The notes under the pieces: model-generated
Told to the model about the DNA's origin: nothing
Database searches by the model: none
Seen by the model: the letters and a program-made list of their open reading frames with translations, nothing else
Position numbers and translations under genes: made by a program
NCBI RefSeq assembly: GCF_016424485.1
Contig: NZ_JAELUP010000014.1
Location: 1 to 64,000 of the forward strand
Origin: Paenibacillus roseus
Lineage (GTDB): Bacteria; Bacillota; Bacilli; Paenibacillales; Paenibacillaceae
Direction: 5' to 3'
DNA: 64,000 bases
Part shown: one piece after another, positions 40,164 to 48,181 of the stretch
Position numbering within the stretch: position 1 is the stretch's first letter
How the letters are laid out: each line of letters begins with the position of its first letter

Positions 40164-40595
40164 CTACAATTCGTCTATATCTTGCTGCATTAGTTTTAGT
40201 TGCTCATCAGATTGATCGTCGTTATGAGCTGCGACTACATCAAACTGCGTTCTACGAACTCTACTGTATTCCATCTCTAGTATTGTTTTAACTGTATGTT
40301 TTCCTTTTTCATCAAGGGATTTGAATTTTCGTAAAAATTCAATCTCCGCCTGTGAAAATTTAGACTTTGTACTGGCTGGGATTTCTGGTTCATCTGTCCA
40401 ACCCATTAAATAAGCTGGAGAGCATTTAAAAAGCTCTGCCAGGCTAACTACTGTTTCATGCTTAATATTTTTTATATCGCCGCTCTCATAACGTTGAGCT
40501 GTGGCTTCCTTCACATTTAAATGGTCTGCCACATCAGCAAGAATCATATCAAGCGCCAATCTTCTTTCTTTAATACGATCGTTTAATATTGACAT
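40164..40595 (-). CDS. CI-like phage repressor (XRE family)
   Basis: Protein of 143 residues: N-terminal helix-turn-helix (LADVADHLNVKEATAQRYESGDIKNI, about 18-45) and a C-terminal portion without the LexA-type Ser/Lys protease, as expected when an ImmA protease does the cleavage. It is divergent from the Cro-like gene at 40782, with shared operators between. It should repress both promoters during lysogeny. Confidence 0.88.
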   Translation of the reverse strand: MSILNDRIKERRLALDMILADVADHLNVKEATAQRYESGDIKNIKHETVVSLAELFKCSPAYLMGWTDEPEIPASTKSKFSQAEIEFLRKFKSLDEKGKHTVKTILEMEYSRVRRTQFDVVAAHNDDQSDEQLKLMQQDIDEL

Positions 40596-40642
40596 TGAGC
40601 AACCACCCTTCCAACTTAATTATCCGTTTTCCTAATAATGTT

Positions 40643-40671
40643 ATAATATCATCTACTTACGCAATATGCAA
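40643..40671 (-). promoter_or_regulatory. Leftward repressor promoter
   Basis: Read on the minus strand: TTGCAT (40671-40666) and TATTAT (40648-40643), exactly 17 bases apart. An operator-like ACTTACG half-site (40655-40661) sits between them, so the repressor should control its own gene. Confidence 0.7.
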
Positions 40672-40763
40672 TAAATTTTATGCATCAGGCGAAAAAACTT
40701 ACGCAATATGTATTGACGGATTAGCATGTCGAATGCTAATATCAACTTACGCGACACGTAAGT
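40655..40763 (+). promoter_or_regulatory. Operators O1-O3 of the lysogeny switch
   Basis: ACTTACG recurs at 40655, 40697 and 40745. The third is a perfect palindrome, ACTTACG-CGACA-CGTAAGT (40745-40763). The first two are followed by the same CAATATG and have degenerate right halves. O2 touches the -35 of the rightward promoter, O3 lies at its start point, and O1 lies within the leftward promoter. Confidence 0.85.
40713..40742 (+). promoter_or_regulatory. Rightward early promoter
   Basis: TTGACG at 40713-40718, an 18-base spacer and extended -10 TGC-TAATAT ending at 40742. It drives the Cro-like and early genes and is bracketed by operators O2 and O3. Confidence 0.75.
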
Positions 40764-40781
40764 CAAAGGAGGTATTGCAAA

Positions 40782-41021
40782 ATGCAAATAAAATACAAAA
40801 CTGATACTGTGGCGCTGAAAAAAATCATGATTGAGCAGGGTATCTCTACGTATCGAGAGTTATCGAATAGAACAAACATCAATAGAAATACGATATCCCA
40901 GATTATGAAGGGTTCCATTCAGCCATCTGCAGAAGCAATGCGGCAACTTGTGTCAGTACTTAAAATTCCACCCGCAGAAGCTGGAATTATTTTTTTTAGT
41001 CCAGACTTACGTACTGCGTAA
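40782..41021 (+). CDS. Cro-like XRE DNA-binding protein
   Basis: Protein of 79 residues that is almost entirely one helix-turn-helix (YRELSNRTNINRNTISQIMKGS, about 23-44). AAAGGAGG precedes ATG 40782, and the gene is first under the rightward promoter, divergent from the repressor. A fourth operator palindrome overlaps its end. Confidence 0.85.
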   Translation: MQIKYKTDTVALKKIMIEQGISTYRELSNRTNINRNTISQIMKGSIQPSAEAMRQLVSVLKIPPAEAGIIFFSPDLRTA

Positions 41022-41023
41022 GT
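41005..41023 (+). promoter_or_regulatory. Operator O4
   Basis: ACTTACG-TACTG-CGTAAGT, the same 7-bp arms and 5-base spacer as O3, here covering the stop codon region of the Cro-like gene. A repressor bound here could block read-through or loop to O1-O3. Confidence 0.8.
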
Positions 41024-41046
41024 TAAAAAAGAAGGAGATGAGGCGA

Positions 41047-41163
41047 GTGGCAGCAATTCTACGATCAAGTCAAATCAGCTATGAGCTTCTGGAGCGCATA
41101 GCGTTACAGATACGTGCTGCAAACCAGGAAAAGAGCTTGATAAAAGCAAGTGACGCATCTTGA
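41047..41163 (+). CDS. Small phage protein, unknown
   Basis: A 38-residue frame starting at GTG 41047 with AAGGAG nine bases before (ATG 41038 is the alternative). Mostly helical (YELLERIALQIRAANQEK). No family recognised; context is phage early region. Confidence 0.5.
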   Translation: MAAILRSSQISYELLERIALQIRAANQEKSLIKASDAS

Positions 41164-41202
41164 AGTTGATTTAAAAAAGGTTATTTTGAGGGGGCGAACT
41201 GG

Positions 41203-41346
41203 TTGGAGATTAACATCTCTGATGCTAGCAAAGTGCACACGACCTCTGATTCGAATGAGGTCAACGAAATGCTGGACGATGGTTGGGTTCTGGCAGATGT
41301 AACACGGGGCAATCTTAAATACCTATTTTTACTTATTAAAACTTAG
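41203..41346 (+). CDS. Small phage protein resembling DUF1737
   Basis: A 47-residue frame from TTG 41203 with GAGGGGG eight bases upstream. The core NEMLDDGWVLADVTRGNLKY resembles the short DUF1737-type proteins that end in a beta-strand pair. No function is known. Confidence 0.6.
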   Translation: MEINISDASKVHTTSDSNEVNEMLDDGWVLADVTRGNLKYLFLLIKT

Positions 41347-41356
41347 GGGGATGGGC

Positions 41357-41626
41357 ATGGACCAACAATTGGCACAGTTAATCGATAAAGTTTTGATATT
41401 TCCGCGGGACCTGGCTTATCACGTATCGATGCATATTAGTCCAAGTGATGCGGATTTTGTGATTTTTAAAAAGGCTCCAGAGGAGGGGCCCCATGAATTC
41501 GTTTATATCGAAGGTTTTCGCAATGTGGACACTAATGCAGACAATCTGGCTGCCGCACTGGAAGCTGTCGAAAGTATTCTGCGGGGTGAATATGATCGGG
41601 AGGGAGGTGAGGCAGTTGCCGGATGA
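41357..41626 (+). CDS. Phage protein, unknown
   Basis: Protein of 89 residues from ATG 41357; TAGGGGG is eight bases upstream, whereas ATG 41351 is too near it. No recognised family. Acidic, with an alpha/beta look (HVSMHISPSDADFVIFKK, NLAAALEAVESIL). The next gene begins within its 3' end. Confidence 0.6.
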   Translation: MDQQLAQLIDKVLIFPRDLAYHVSMHISPSDADFVIFKKAPEEGPHEFVYIEGFRNVDTNADNLAAALEAVESILRGEYDREGGEAVAG

Positions 41627-41750
41627 TCTGCTGGACAAGCTGGGCGAGTATTTCGTTTATCATTCCATTCTGGATCGGTACGGTGTGACGTTCGAACAAT
41701 TTCTTGGGAAGGTGAGGGCGGGGATATGGGAGGCGTACTTGGCAGCGTAG
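41616..41750 (+). CDS. Small phage protein, unknown
   Basis: A 44-residue frame from TTG 41616 (AGGGAGGTGA six bases upstream), reading PDDLLDKLGEYFVYHSILDRYGV. Overlaps both neighbours by a few codons, typical of tightly packed phage early genes. ATG 41592 in the same frame is a longer option. No family recognised. Confidence 0.55.
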   Translation: MPDDLLDKLGEYFVYHSILDRYGVTFEQFLGKVRAGIWEAYLAA

Positions 41751-41938
41751 GGTATGACTTTCAAGCAGCAAGGAGCCGGATCATGGAGCTGACGGGTTTG
41801 TATCGGCACGCGGTGCGGCTTGGAGATGAGCTGGCTCAGCAAGAATTGAAAGCGTTGGTGGATGATCTGGAGCAAGAGGTTACGGCTGCACATGCAGTTG
41901 CGGGCAGCAAAAAAGCCGTCGGCGAGGACGGCCTTTAG
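41726..41938 (+). CDS. Small phage protein, unknown
   Basis: A 70-residue helical protein (ELTGLYRHAVRLGDELAQQELK, then DDLEQEVTAAH). GAGGGCGGGG precedes ATG 41726. The last codons form the hairpin of a terminator. It resembles short phage proteins that occur upstream of DUF932 genes, but no function is known. Confidence 0.6.
   Translation: MGGVLGSVGYDFQAARSRIMELTGLYRHAVRLGDELAQQELKALVDDLEQEVTAAHAVAGSKKAVGEDGL
41911..41937 (+). terminator. Hairpin overlapping the end of the 41726 gene
   Basis: AAAGCCGTC pairs with GACGGCCTTT around a six-base loop. The T-run is short, so it may only partly stop early transcription. Confidence 0.5.
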
Positions 41939-42005
41939 CAAAACAAATAAAAAGGATGCTCCTATATTACCGCATGTGGCGGGGGAGCGCAAGGGAGCAC
42001 TGAAA

Positions 42006-43079
42006 ATGAAGACAGGAAAGACCTTACAGCAAATGGCAGCGGAATTGGAGCGCCAGAACAATGTTAAGCGTGATTTTGTACTGGAAACAAGCGGTATCCA
42101 AATGGCAATTGACGAAGGTAATCCTAATCTTGATATTATTCGAACTGCTGGAGAGCACAAAAATATTGATCGGTTTTCATTGAACGACATCGCTCACAGG
42201 CAAGTTGGAACGCACTTGAACATACCGGCAAAATATTATGACCGGATGCGAACGGAGTATCCCGACTTACTTGCTGCCAATGTCAACGCTTGGTTCCAGC
42301 GACAACCATCCCGCCGGATGGTAAGGACTTTAGACGGGAGTGCACGGGCGTTCCTCTCGGACCGGTATCGTCGCATCGATAATTATGAGATTGCTATGGC
42401 TGTTCTGCCTGTTATCGGGGAAATGAAGGATGCGCGGGTGGAAAGCTGCGAGTTGACCGAAAGCCGGATGTATCTCAAGGTCGTTAATCCAAAGCTTGAA
42501 GCTGAGGTGAAGAAGGGCGACATCGTGCAGGCAGGAATTCTGATTAGCAATAGTGAGGTTGGCCATGGCGCAGTGAGTGTACAGCCACTTATTTATCGTT
42601 TGGTCTGCAGCAATGGAATGGTGGTAAACGATTTGGGACAGCGCCGGTACCATGTCGGCCGGGCCAATCAGTCTGAGGACCTGGAGTTGTTCCGTGACGA
42701 GACACTTCAAGCTGATGACCGGGCGTTCATGATGAAAATTCAGGATACAGTAAGAGCAGCAGTTGACGAGGCCAAATTCAGCCATGTTGTTGATAAGATG
42801 CGCGAAGCTACTGAAGCAGAAATTACTGGTCGCCTTCAAGATGTAGTTGAGATGTCAGCTAATAAATGGAACTTAAATCAAGGTGAATCCGATAACGTTC
42901 TTCAGCACTTAATTAAAGGCGGCGACCTCTCTTTGTTTGGATTAAGTAGTGCTGTCACTCGAGCGGCACAGGATGTTGAAAGCTATGACCGGTCAACTGA
43001 GATGGAGGCTTTAGGCTGGAACATTCTGAATATCGGCAGAAATGAATGGAGCGATCTGAACAAAGGGGGACAAGCCTAA
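42006..43079 (+). CDS. DUF932 / phage-plasmid-like protein
   Basis: Protein of 357 residues from ATG 42006 (AGGGAGC upstream). It is a DUF932 protein, a family common on phages and plasmids; IPAKYYDRM, RTLDGSARAFLSDRYRRIDN and VSNSEVGHGAVSVQPLIYRLVCSNGM-type segments are characteristic. Its role is unknown; family members often lie near recombination genes, as here (Rad50-like and RecT follow). The stop overlaps the ATG of the AbrB-like gene. Confidence 0.85.
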   Translation: MKTGKTLQQMAAELERQNNVKRDFVLETSGIQMAIDEGNPNLDIIRTAGEHKNIDRFSLNDIAHRQVGTHLNIPAKYYDRMRTEYPDLLAANVNAWFQRQPSRRMVRTLDGSARAFLSDRYRRIDNYEIAMAVLPVIGEMKDARVESCELTESRMYLKVVNPKLEAEVKKGDIVQAGILISNSEVGHGAVSVQPLIYRLVCSNGMVVNDLGQRRYHVGRANQSEDLELFRDETLQADDRAFMMKIQDTVRAAVDEAKFSHVVDKMREATEAEITGRLQDVVEMSANKWNLNQGESDNVLQHLIKGGDLSLFGLSSAVTRAAQDVESYDRSTEMEALGWNILNIGRNEWSDLNKGGQA

Positions 43080-43330
43080 TGAAAACAACTGGAATTGTAC
43101 GTAATCTTGATTCACTTGGCCGTGTAGTTATTCCAATGGAGTTGCGCCGCACGTTAAACATTGAGTCTGGCGATCCGATTGAAGTTTTTGTAAATGGGGA
43201 TCAGATAGTGCTTCGTAAATATTCTCCTGGTTGTGCAGTCACCGGCAGCACAGAAGATTTGATTGAATTTAATGGCAAGCAATATAGTCGTGAAGCGATA
43301 AGGCAACTCGCCAAACAGGCAGAAATTTAA
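43079..43330 (+). CDS. AbrB/SpoVT family DNA-binding protein
   Basis: Protein of 83 residues. The N-terminal swapped-hairpin domain (GIVRNLDSLGRVVIPMELRRTL and GDPIEVFVNGDQIVLRKY) is that of AbrB-type transition-state regulators. The start ATG 43079 overlaps the DUF932 stop. A phage-borne copy may tune host growth-phase genes or phage genes. The structured RNA element begins right after its stop. Confidence 0.88.
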   Translation: MKTTGIVRNLDSLGRVVIPMELRRTLNIESGDPIEVFVNGDQIVLRKYSPGCAVTGSTEDLIEFNGKQYSREAIRQLAKQAEI

Positions 43331-43334
43331 TTTT

Positions 43335-43612
43335 GGACAAGGCTCAGCCTTGTCTCAGGATATCGAACTCACACCCCCGGTTCGGTGTCCTGAGATGTGG
43401 CTGACACATCTGAGTGGTGGCGGAAAAAGGAACGCAACGCCTGTGAGCCTAGAAGTAGGGTGAAATTCCCGGCGTTTAAGTTGTCGGCAGTAGCCGGCTG
43501 TAAAATCCAATGCGGCTTTGCGGTGAAGTCTGGTCCTTGCATTGTGCTAACCGGCGACCAACGAGAAACTAAGTGCAAACCGTAGCAAGGTGCAAATCCT
43601 TGCCCACTCAAC
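43335..43612 (+). ncRNA. HEARO / omega-RNA-like structured RNA without adjacent nuclease gene
   Basis: A ~275-base non-coding stretch densely packed with complementary arms: GACAAGGC/GCCTTGTC (43336-43354); TCTCAGGA/TCCTGAGA enclosing CGAAC/GTTCG (43353-43395); AGATGTG/CACATCT; AACGCC/GGCGTT enclosing GGGTGAAATTCCC; GCCGG/CCGGC; CAATGC/GCATTG; and a 3' hairpin GCAAGG-TGCAAAT-CCTTGC (43585-43603). The segments TTCGGTGTCCTGAGA, CCTGTGAGCCTAGAAGTA, GTTGTCGGCAGTAG and AGGTGCAAATCCT agree with what I remember of HEARO RNAs, the guide RNAs of IscB/IsrB. No IscB/IsrB or TnpB frame is near. Family call rests on memory, not on a search. Confidence 0.65.
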
Positions 43613-43635
43613 TACATAGGAAAGGAGGAACTCGC

Positions 43636-43827
43636 GTGAATCCATCTATCGGAAGAATTGTTCATTATCATGATGACAAAGGCAAAGCGCTTGCTGCCGT
43701 TATAGTTGCGGTAGTAGACGATGTCGTGAATCTGGCTGTATGGAACGAATTTGGTCATCAATTCCACGTTCTGAATGTAAAGCATGGAGAAGAGCCGGGG
43801 GAGTGGAACTGGCCCCCGAGAGTTTAA
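43636..43827 (+). CDS. Small phage protein, unknown
   Basis: Protein of 63 residues from GTG 43636, eight bases after AAAGGAGG. Beta-rich, with GRIVHYHDD at the start and the tail WNEFGHQFHVLNVKHG followed by GEWNWPPRV. Proteins of this look are common early phage genes. It directly follows the HEARO-like RNA; the GTGA that begins this gene is of interest because HEARO elements are known to sit next to ATGA/GTGA. Confidence 0.75.
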   Translation: MNPSIGRIVHYHDDKGKALAAVIVAVVDDVVNLAVWNEFGHQFHVLNVKHGEEPGEWNWPPRV

Positions 43828-43844
43828 TTTCTAAACAATAAAAA

Positions 43845-43864
43845 TAGCCCGCTGCAACGGGCTA
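43845..43864. other. Hairpin between 43636 gene and coiled-coil gene
   Basis: TAGCCCG and CGGGCTA with a six-base loop. The T-run is on the minus-strand side only, so it would act as a terminator of antisense transcription. Confidence 0.5.
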
Positions 43865-43923
43865 CACCAATCAATGGATGCCCCCATTCTACCATGTGTA
43901 AATGGGGGCGACAAGGAGGATTT

Positions 43924-44253
43924 ATGACAAAACAAGAGCTTATCAATCGTTTGCTGGCACTGCCGGCGGTTATCAATAGTGCAGAAGAAGCTGTACTGGA
44001 CGCCCATTCCGAAGTAATTGCGGCTAAAGATGAGCTACAGCTTAAGGAAGACGCGCTAATCTTAGGAAATGCCGTTGAAGGGAAAAACGCTGAAACCCGG
44101 GCTGCTCACATGCGTTCCATGACAGTGTTAGAACGACAGGCATTAGCAGAGGCGGAACTAGGGCTGAAACAATCTGCTGCACGCTTAGAGCGATTCAAGG
44201 TGGAATTCAAGGCGCTGCGCGCCGTCGCGCTGCTCCTGCAGGTGAACGTATGA
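43924..44253 (+). CDS. Coiled-coil phage protein before the Rad50-like ATPase
   Basis: Protein of 109 residues, almost all helix with heptad-like runs (SAEEAVLDAHSEVIAAKDELQLKE..). ATG 43924 after AAGGAGG. The stop overlaps the start of the ATPase (ATGA). Position and shape suggest a partner of that ATPase, but no family function is known to me. Confidence 0.7.
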   Translation: MTKQELINRLLALPAVINSAEEAVLDAHSEVIAAKDELQLKEDALILGNAVEGKNAETRAAHMRSMTVLERQALAEAELGLKQSAARLERFKVEFKALRAVALLLQVNV

Positions 44254-46262
44254 ACACGATCACCCTGCAACGCCTGACACTTCGCAATTTTAAAGGATTC
44301 CGCGAGTTTCAGCTTGTGGCCAATGGCCAACCGATCAATGTGTTCGGCGATAACGGGACAGGCAAGACAACTCTATTCGATGCTTTCACGTGGTTGCTGT
44401 TCGGCAAGGACAGCGCGAACCGGACTGATTTTGAAATCAAGGAGCTCGATTCCGCCGGCAAGGTTCGGCAGCACAAGCTGGAGCATGAGGTTGAGGGCGT
44501 TCTGGGTATCAACGGGAAGAACAAGATGTTCCGGCGTGTCTTCGTTGAGAAATGGACGAAGAAGCGCGGATCGCTGACAGCAGCGTTCGAGGGTCATGAA
44601 ACTTCCTATTTTGTTGACGGTGTTCCAGTCGCTAAAAAGGAATACGACGCAGCGGTCACGGCTCTGCTGCCGGAGGAACTGTTCAAGCTCCTTACCAGCC
44701 CGACATTCTTTAACGAACAGCTCAAATGGCAAGATCGGCGAAAGCTGCTCCTGGAGGTCTGCGGGGATGTAACGGACGCCGAGGTCATTCATTCCCGCAC
44801 TGAGTTAGCTCCATTGGAGGCTATACTACGTGATCGGAACATTGACGACCATAAAAAGGTCGTTGCGGCATCGATGAAGCGCATTAATCAGGAGATTGAT
44901 GACATCCCGGTAAGGATCAGCGAAGCGCAACGGAGCATGCCGAATGTATCCGAAATCAGCGAGGACATGCTCAAAGAGGATATTGTTACCCTTCGCGAGC
45001 GGTTAACCGGTAAGGAGCAGGAGCTTGTCCGGGTGCAATCAGGTGGCCAAGCTGCTGAACTGCAGCATCGTCTTCGAGAAATTGAGGGCGAGCAGCTCCA
45101 GATTAAGAATGTATTACAAACGGCAGCGCTTGATTCAGTGGCGCAGCAACGAGCGCATGTAGATGCCCTCCACCGTGATCTGGATAAAGTTCGCCGGTCG
45201 ATCGATGATCGGCAGTACAAGATTCAGAGCAATGAGCAGCGGATCACTGGACTTGACCAAGAGAGGGCGCAACTCCGAGCGGAGTTCAGCGCTGCAAGCA
45301 CAGATGGATTTGCACATTCTGCTGACGATAACTGCCCGGCGTGTGGACAACTGCTTCCGGATGAGCGTCGGCAGGAAGCTCATGATGTGGCATTGGCCGA
45401 CTTCAACCGCCGGAAGGCGGAACGTCTGGAAAGCATCCAGCGCCGGGGACGTTCTGCAAGGGATGAATCTGAACGCCTGGCCGATGAAATCACCCGCATG
45501 CGAGAGGAGTTTCGGCAGTTGGCTGAGCAGCAGGAGCAGTTGCAAGCTCGAATTGATATGGCCAACGCTGAGCTGGACCGCCTTCGTCAAGGTGTTCAGA
45601 ACCCGGATGACGATCTGAAATATCGGAATTTGGGCGACGAGGCAGCGCTGTTACGCCAGCAAATCACTTTACTACAAACGGATTCAGCGCAAGAGCAGCA
45701 GCGGGTTCAACAGGAGATTCAAAGTTTGCGTGCAGAGATCAGCGTCCTGGATGCTGATCTGGCCAAATTCGAGCATGTACGCCGGCAGCAAGCCCGCATT
45801 ACGGAGCTGGAGCAGCAGGAGAACAAGTTGGCTGGGGAATATGAGCAGTTGCAGCATGAGCTGTTTCTTACAGAGGAATTCACCCGAGCCAAGGTCAATC
45901 TGCTGCAATCTCGCATCGATTCCAAGTTCAAGTATGCACGCTTCCGCCTGTTTGATGAACAGATCAACGGTGGTTTGCGCGAGGTCTGTGACACACTCTA
46001 CAACGGCGTGCCGTACGACAAGGGTCTTAATAATGCTGCGCGGTATCACGTAGGGATCGACATCATTAATACATTATCCCAGCATTACGAAGTGTGGGCT
46101 CCGATCTGGCATGACAACGCTGAGGCCGTTACAAGTCCGGCTGAGACTGACGCCCAGGTGATCCGCCTGATCGTGTCGGAGCAGGACAAGCGGTTGCGGG
46201 TACAGTCGTCAAAGGATTCGGATGATGGGCTTCTGATTGTGGACAATGAGGTGGTTTCATGA
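44250..46262 (+). CDS. Rad50/SbcC-like AAA ATPase
   Basis: Protein of 670 residues. The N-terminal ATPase lobe has Walker A GDNGTGKTT (33-41). Long coiled coils follow, interrupted by a zinc-hook CPACGQ near residue 361. The C-terminal lobe carries a signature-like LNNAARYHVGIDIINTL and Walker B / D-loop WAPIWHDNAEAV. This is the phage type of SMC-like ATPase found beside RecT, where it probably supports DNA-end processing or annealing. Overlaps both neighbours by four bases. Confidence 0.85.
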   Translation: MNTITLQRLTLRNFKGFREFQLVANGQPINVFGDNGTGKTTLFDAFTWLLFGKDSANRTDFEIKELDSAGKVRQHKLEHEVEGVLGINGKNKMFRRVFVEKWTKKRGSLTAAFEGHETSYFVDGVPVAKKEYDAAVTALLPEELFKLLTSPTFFNEQLKWQDRRKLLLEVCGDVTDAEVIHSRTELAPLEAILRDRNIDDHKKVVAASMKRINQEIDDIPVRISEAQRSMPNVSEISEDMLKEDIVTLRERLTGKEQELVRVQSGGQAAELQHRLREIEGEQLQIKNVLQTAALDSVAQQRAHVDALHRDLDKVRRSIDDRQYKIQSNEQRITGLDQERAQLRAEFSAASTDGFAHSADDNCPACGQLLPDERRQEAHDVALADFNRRKAERLESIQRRGRSARDESERLADEITRMREEFRQLAEQQEQLQARIDMANAELDRLRQGVQNPDDDLKYRNLGDEAALLRQQITLLQTDSAQEQQRVQQEIQSLRAEISVLDADLAKFEHVRRQQARITELEQQENKLAGEYEQLQHELFLTEEFTRAKVNLLQSRIDSKFKYARFRLFDEQINGGLREVCDTLYNGVPYDKGLNNAARYHVGIDIINTLSQHYEVWAPIWHDNAEAVTSPAETDAQVIRLIVSEQDKRLRVQSSKDSDDGLLIVDNEVVS

Positions 46263-46516
46263 GCGACGTTGTTGAGGTCAAGGTTGTGACCGGTAAAGCT
46301 CGTTATGTGGATGCCCGAACAGAAACGCTGTACATCGATGGACAGAAATGGATGTCTGCCGCCCCGCTCTGTGAATGTCCGGAGGATGCAATTCTGGAGC
46401 GTGATCTGCTAGGACCTTCTGATTTTGCCAGTCTGCTGAAAAGCTTTTTGAAGGAACACCGAGGGAAGAAAGTCAGGTTTTTATATGAAGATGAGCCTGA
46501 TGAGGAAGAAGAATGA
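46259..46516 (+). CDS. Small phage protein in the recombination module
   Basis: Protein of 85 residues with a very acidic end (EDEPDEEEE). ATG 46259 overlaps the ATPase stop. Lies between the Rad50-like gene and recT. No family recognised; it could be a small accessory or DNA-mimic-like protein, but nothing beyond the acidity shows this. Confidence 0.65.
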   Translation: MSDVVEVKVVTGKARYVDARTETLYIDGQKWMSAAPLCECPEDAILERDLLGPSDFASLLKSFLKEHRGKKVRFLYEDEPDEEEE

Positions 46517-46562
46517 GCGACTTCGTATCGAATCGCCTGACAAATTTAGGGAGGGTTATTAA

Positions 46563-47474
46563 ATGAGTAAGCAAACACAAGTCTCAATTATTCAAAAGGA
46601 TATTACAGATGACGTAAATAGGAGCCTTACACGGCTTAAGGATGATGGACTGATCTTGCCTCCCAATTACAATGCAAGTAATGCCCTGAAAAGTGCATTT
46701 TTCAAACTTCAAGAGGTACAGGACAAGAGCGGCAAACCAGCCTTGGATGTTTGCACAAGGGAATCAATCGCTAATGCGTTACTGGATATGGTTGTACAGG
46801 GCTTAAGCCCCGCCAAGACACAATGCTATTTCATTGTATATGGGTCTAAATTGCAGTTAAATCGTTCTTACTTTGGTACACAGGCTGTTGTTAAACGCTT
46901 GTCCAATGTCAAAGACATCTGGGCTAATGTGATCTACCAAGGCGATGTATTTGATTACGAGGTTACTGGCGGAAGAGAACATTTTGTTAAGCACGAAACA
47001 AAATTTGAAAATCGTGATAATGAAATTCTTGGAGCTTATGCAGTTGTGCAGACGGAAGACGAAAAAGTTCTTACCGTCATGACCAAAAAGGAAATCGAGG
47101 CGTCCTGGAGTCAATCCAAAACAAGTCAATCCGTTCACAAGAAGTTTCCACAAGAGATGGCCAAACGTACAGTGATAAATCGTGCAGCAAAGGCTTACAT
47201 CAACACAAGTGATGACAGCGACCTGTTAATTGATGCAATTAATAGATCGACAGAAAATGAGTACGATGAGCGCATTGATGTGACTCCGGAAGAAGGCGTT
47301 AGGGCGGAGTTAACCGAGAATGCCAATCGGAAACCGATCGATGTCACCCCACCGCACGAATCGGATTCAGCTTCAGAGGGAGATGCGACGCCATCCCCTA
47401 GGCAGGAGGCACCAGCACGCGAACGTAAAGCGGCACCGCACGAAACTAACGCTGATCCGGAGATGGATTTCTGA
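46563..47474 (+). CDS. recT: RecT single-strand annealing protein
   Basis: Protein of 303 residues of the RecT/Redbeta-type annealase family. Typical stretches are CTRESIANALLDMVVQGLSPAKTQCYFIVYG, LNRSYFGTQAVVKR, FPQEMAKRTVINRAAKAYIN and the disordered acidic tail. GGAGGG precedes ATG 46563. RecT pairs complementary single strands in phage recombination; no RecE-type nuclease is adjacent, so the Rad50-like ATPase and MBL protein may take that place. Confidence 0.93.
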   Translation: MSKQTQVSIIQKDITDDVNRSLTRLKDDGLILPPNYNASNALKSAFFKLQEVQDKSGKPALDVCTRESIANALLDMVVQGLSPAKTQCYFIVYGSKLQLNRSYFGTQAVVKRLSNVKDIWANVIYQGDVFDYEVTGGREHFVKHETKFENRDNEILGAYAVVQTEDEKVLTVMTKKEIEASWSQSKTSQSVHKKFPQEMAKRTVINRAAKAYINTSDDSDLLIDAINRSTENEYDERIDVTPEEGVRAELTENANRKPIDVTPPHESDSASEGDATPSPRQEAPARERKAAPHETNADPEMDF

Positions 47475-48181
47475 TGATCGACATCTATCCTATTGCCAGC
47501 AGCAGCGCGGGCAATGCCTACCGGGTGACTGATGGGCAGACGATGCTGTTGCTGGAGGCCGGGCTGGCATATAAGGAGATTCAACGGGCGTTGGATTTCA
47601 AGGTGACACAGCTCGCTGGCTGCCTGATTACTCATGAGCATGGCGACCATAGTAAGTCCGCCAAGGAGCTCATGCGTGCGGGTGTGATGGTTTATACCAG
47701 TGCCGGCACAGCGGACGCATTGGGTCTGACAGGGCATCGCTTGCAGATCGTTAAGCCGGGTGAGCGGGTGCAAGTCGGTTCATGGATTATTCTGCCCTTT
47801 GAGATTGAGCATGACGCAGCGGAGCCCCTGGGCTTCATCCTTGCAAATGCGGCCAAAGATAAGCTCGTTTTTTTGACGGACACCTACTATAGCCGGTACA
47901 CGTTTCCCGGTATGACACACCTCATGGTCGAGTGCAATTATGCGCTCGACATTGTCAATAGACTGGTGGAGGCAGGGACGCTGCACCCGGCGCAGAAACG
48001 CCGGCTGCTCCGATCCCACTTTGGCCTGGACAATGTAAAAGATATGCTGCGCGCCAATGATCTGAGCAAGCTGCGGGAGGTATGGCTGTTGCATCTGTCC
48101 GACAGTAATAGCGACGCCGATCGGTTTAAGCGAGAGATACAGGAGATCACCGGGACGGTCGTCAAGGTTGCCCGGCGATGA
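47474..48181 (+). CDS. MBL-fold metallo-hydrolase (phage recombination-associated)
   Basis: Protein of 235 residues with the metal motif THEHGDHS (about 55-62) and later FLTDTYYSRY and LLHLSDSNSDADRF. Such MBL genes follow recT in many Firmicutes phages and are thought to be nucleases. ATG 47474 overlaps the recT stop (TGATG), so the two are coupled. Substrate is not shown by the sequence. Confidence 0.88.
   Translation: MIDIYPIASSSAGNAYRVTDGQTMLLLEAGLAYKEIQRALDFKVTQLAGCLITHEHGDHSKSAKELMRAGVMVYTSAGTADALGLTGHRLQIVKPGERVQVGSWIILPFEIEHDAAEPLGFILANAAKDKLVFLTDTYYSRYTFPGMTHLMVECNYALDIVNRLVEAGTLHPAQKRRLLRSHFGLDNVKDMLRANDLSKLREVWLLHLSDSNSDADRFKREIQEITGTVVKVARR

Noticed and set aside
43369..43611. 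80-residue minus-strand and 62-residue plus-strand frames in the HEARO-like region
   Set aside because: No ribosome site; the dense helices and RNA-family-like segments argue for a non-coding role.
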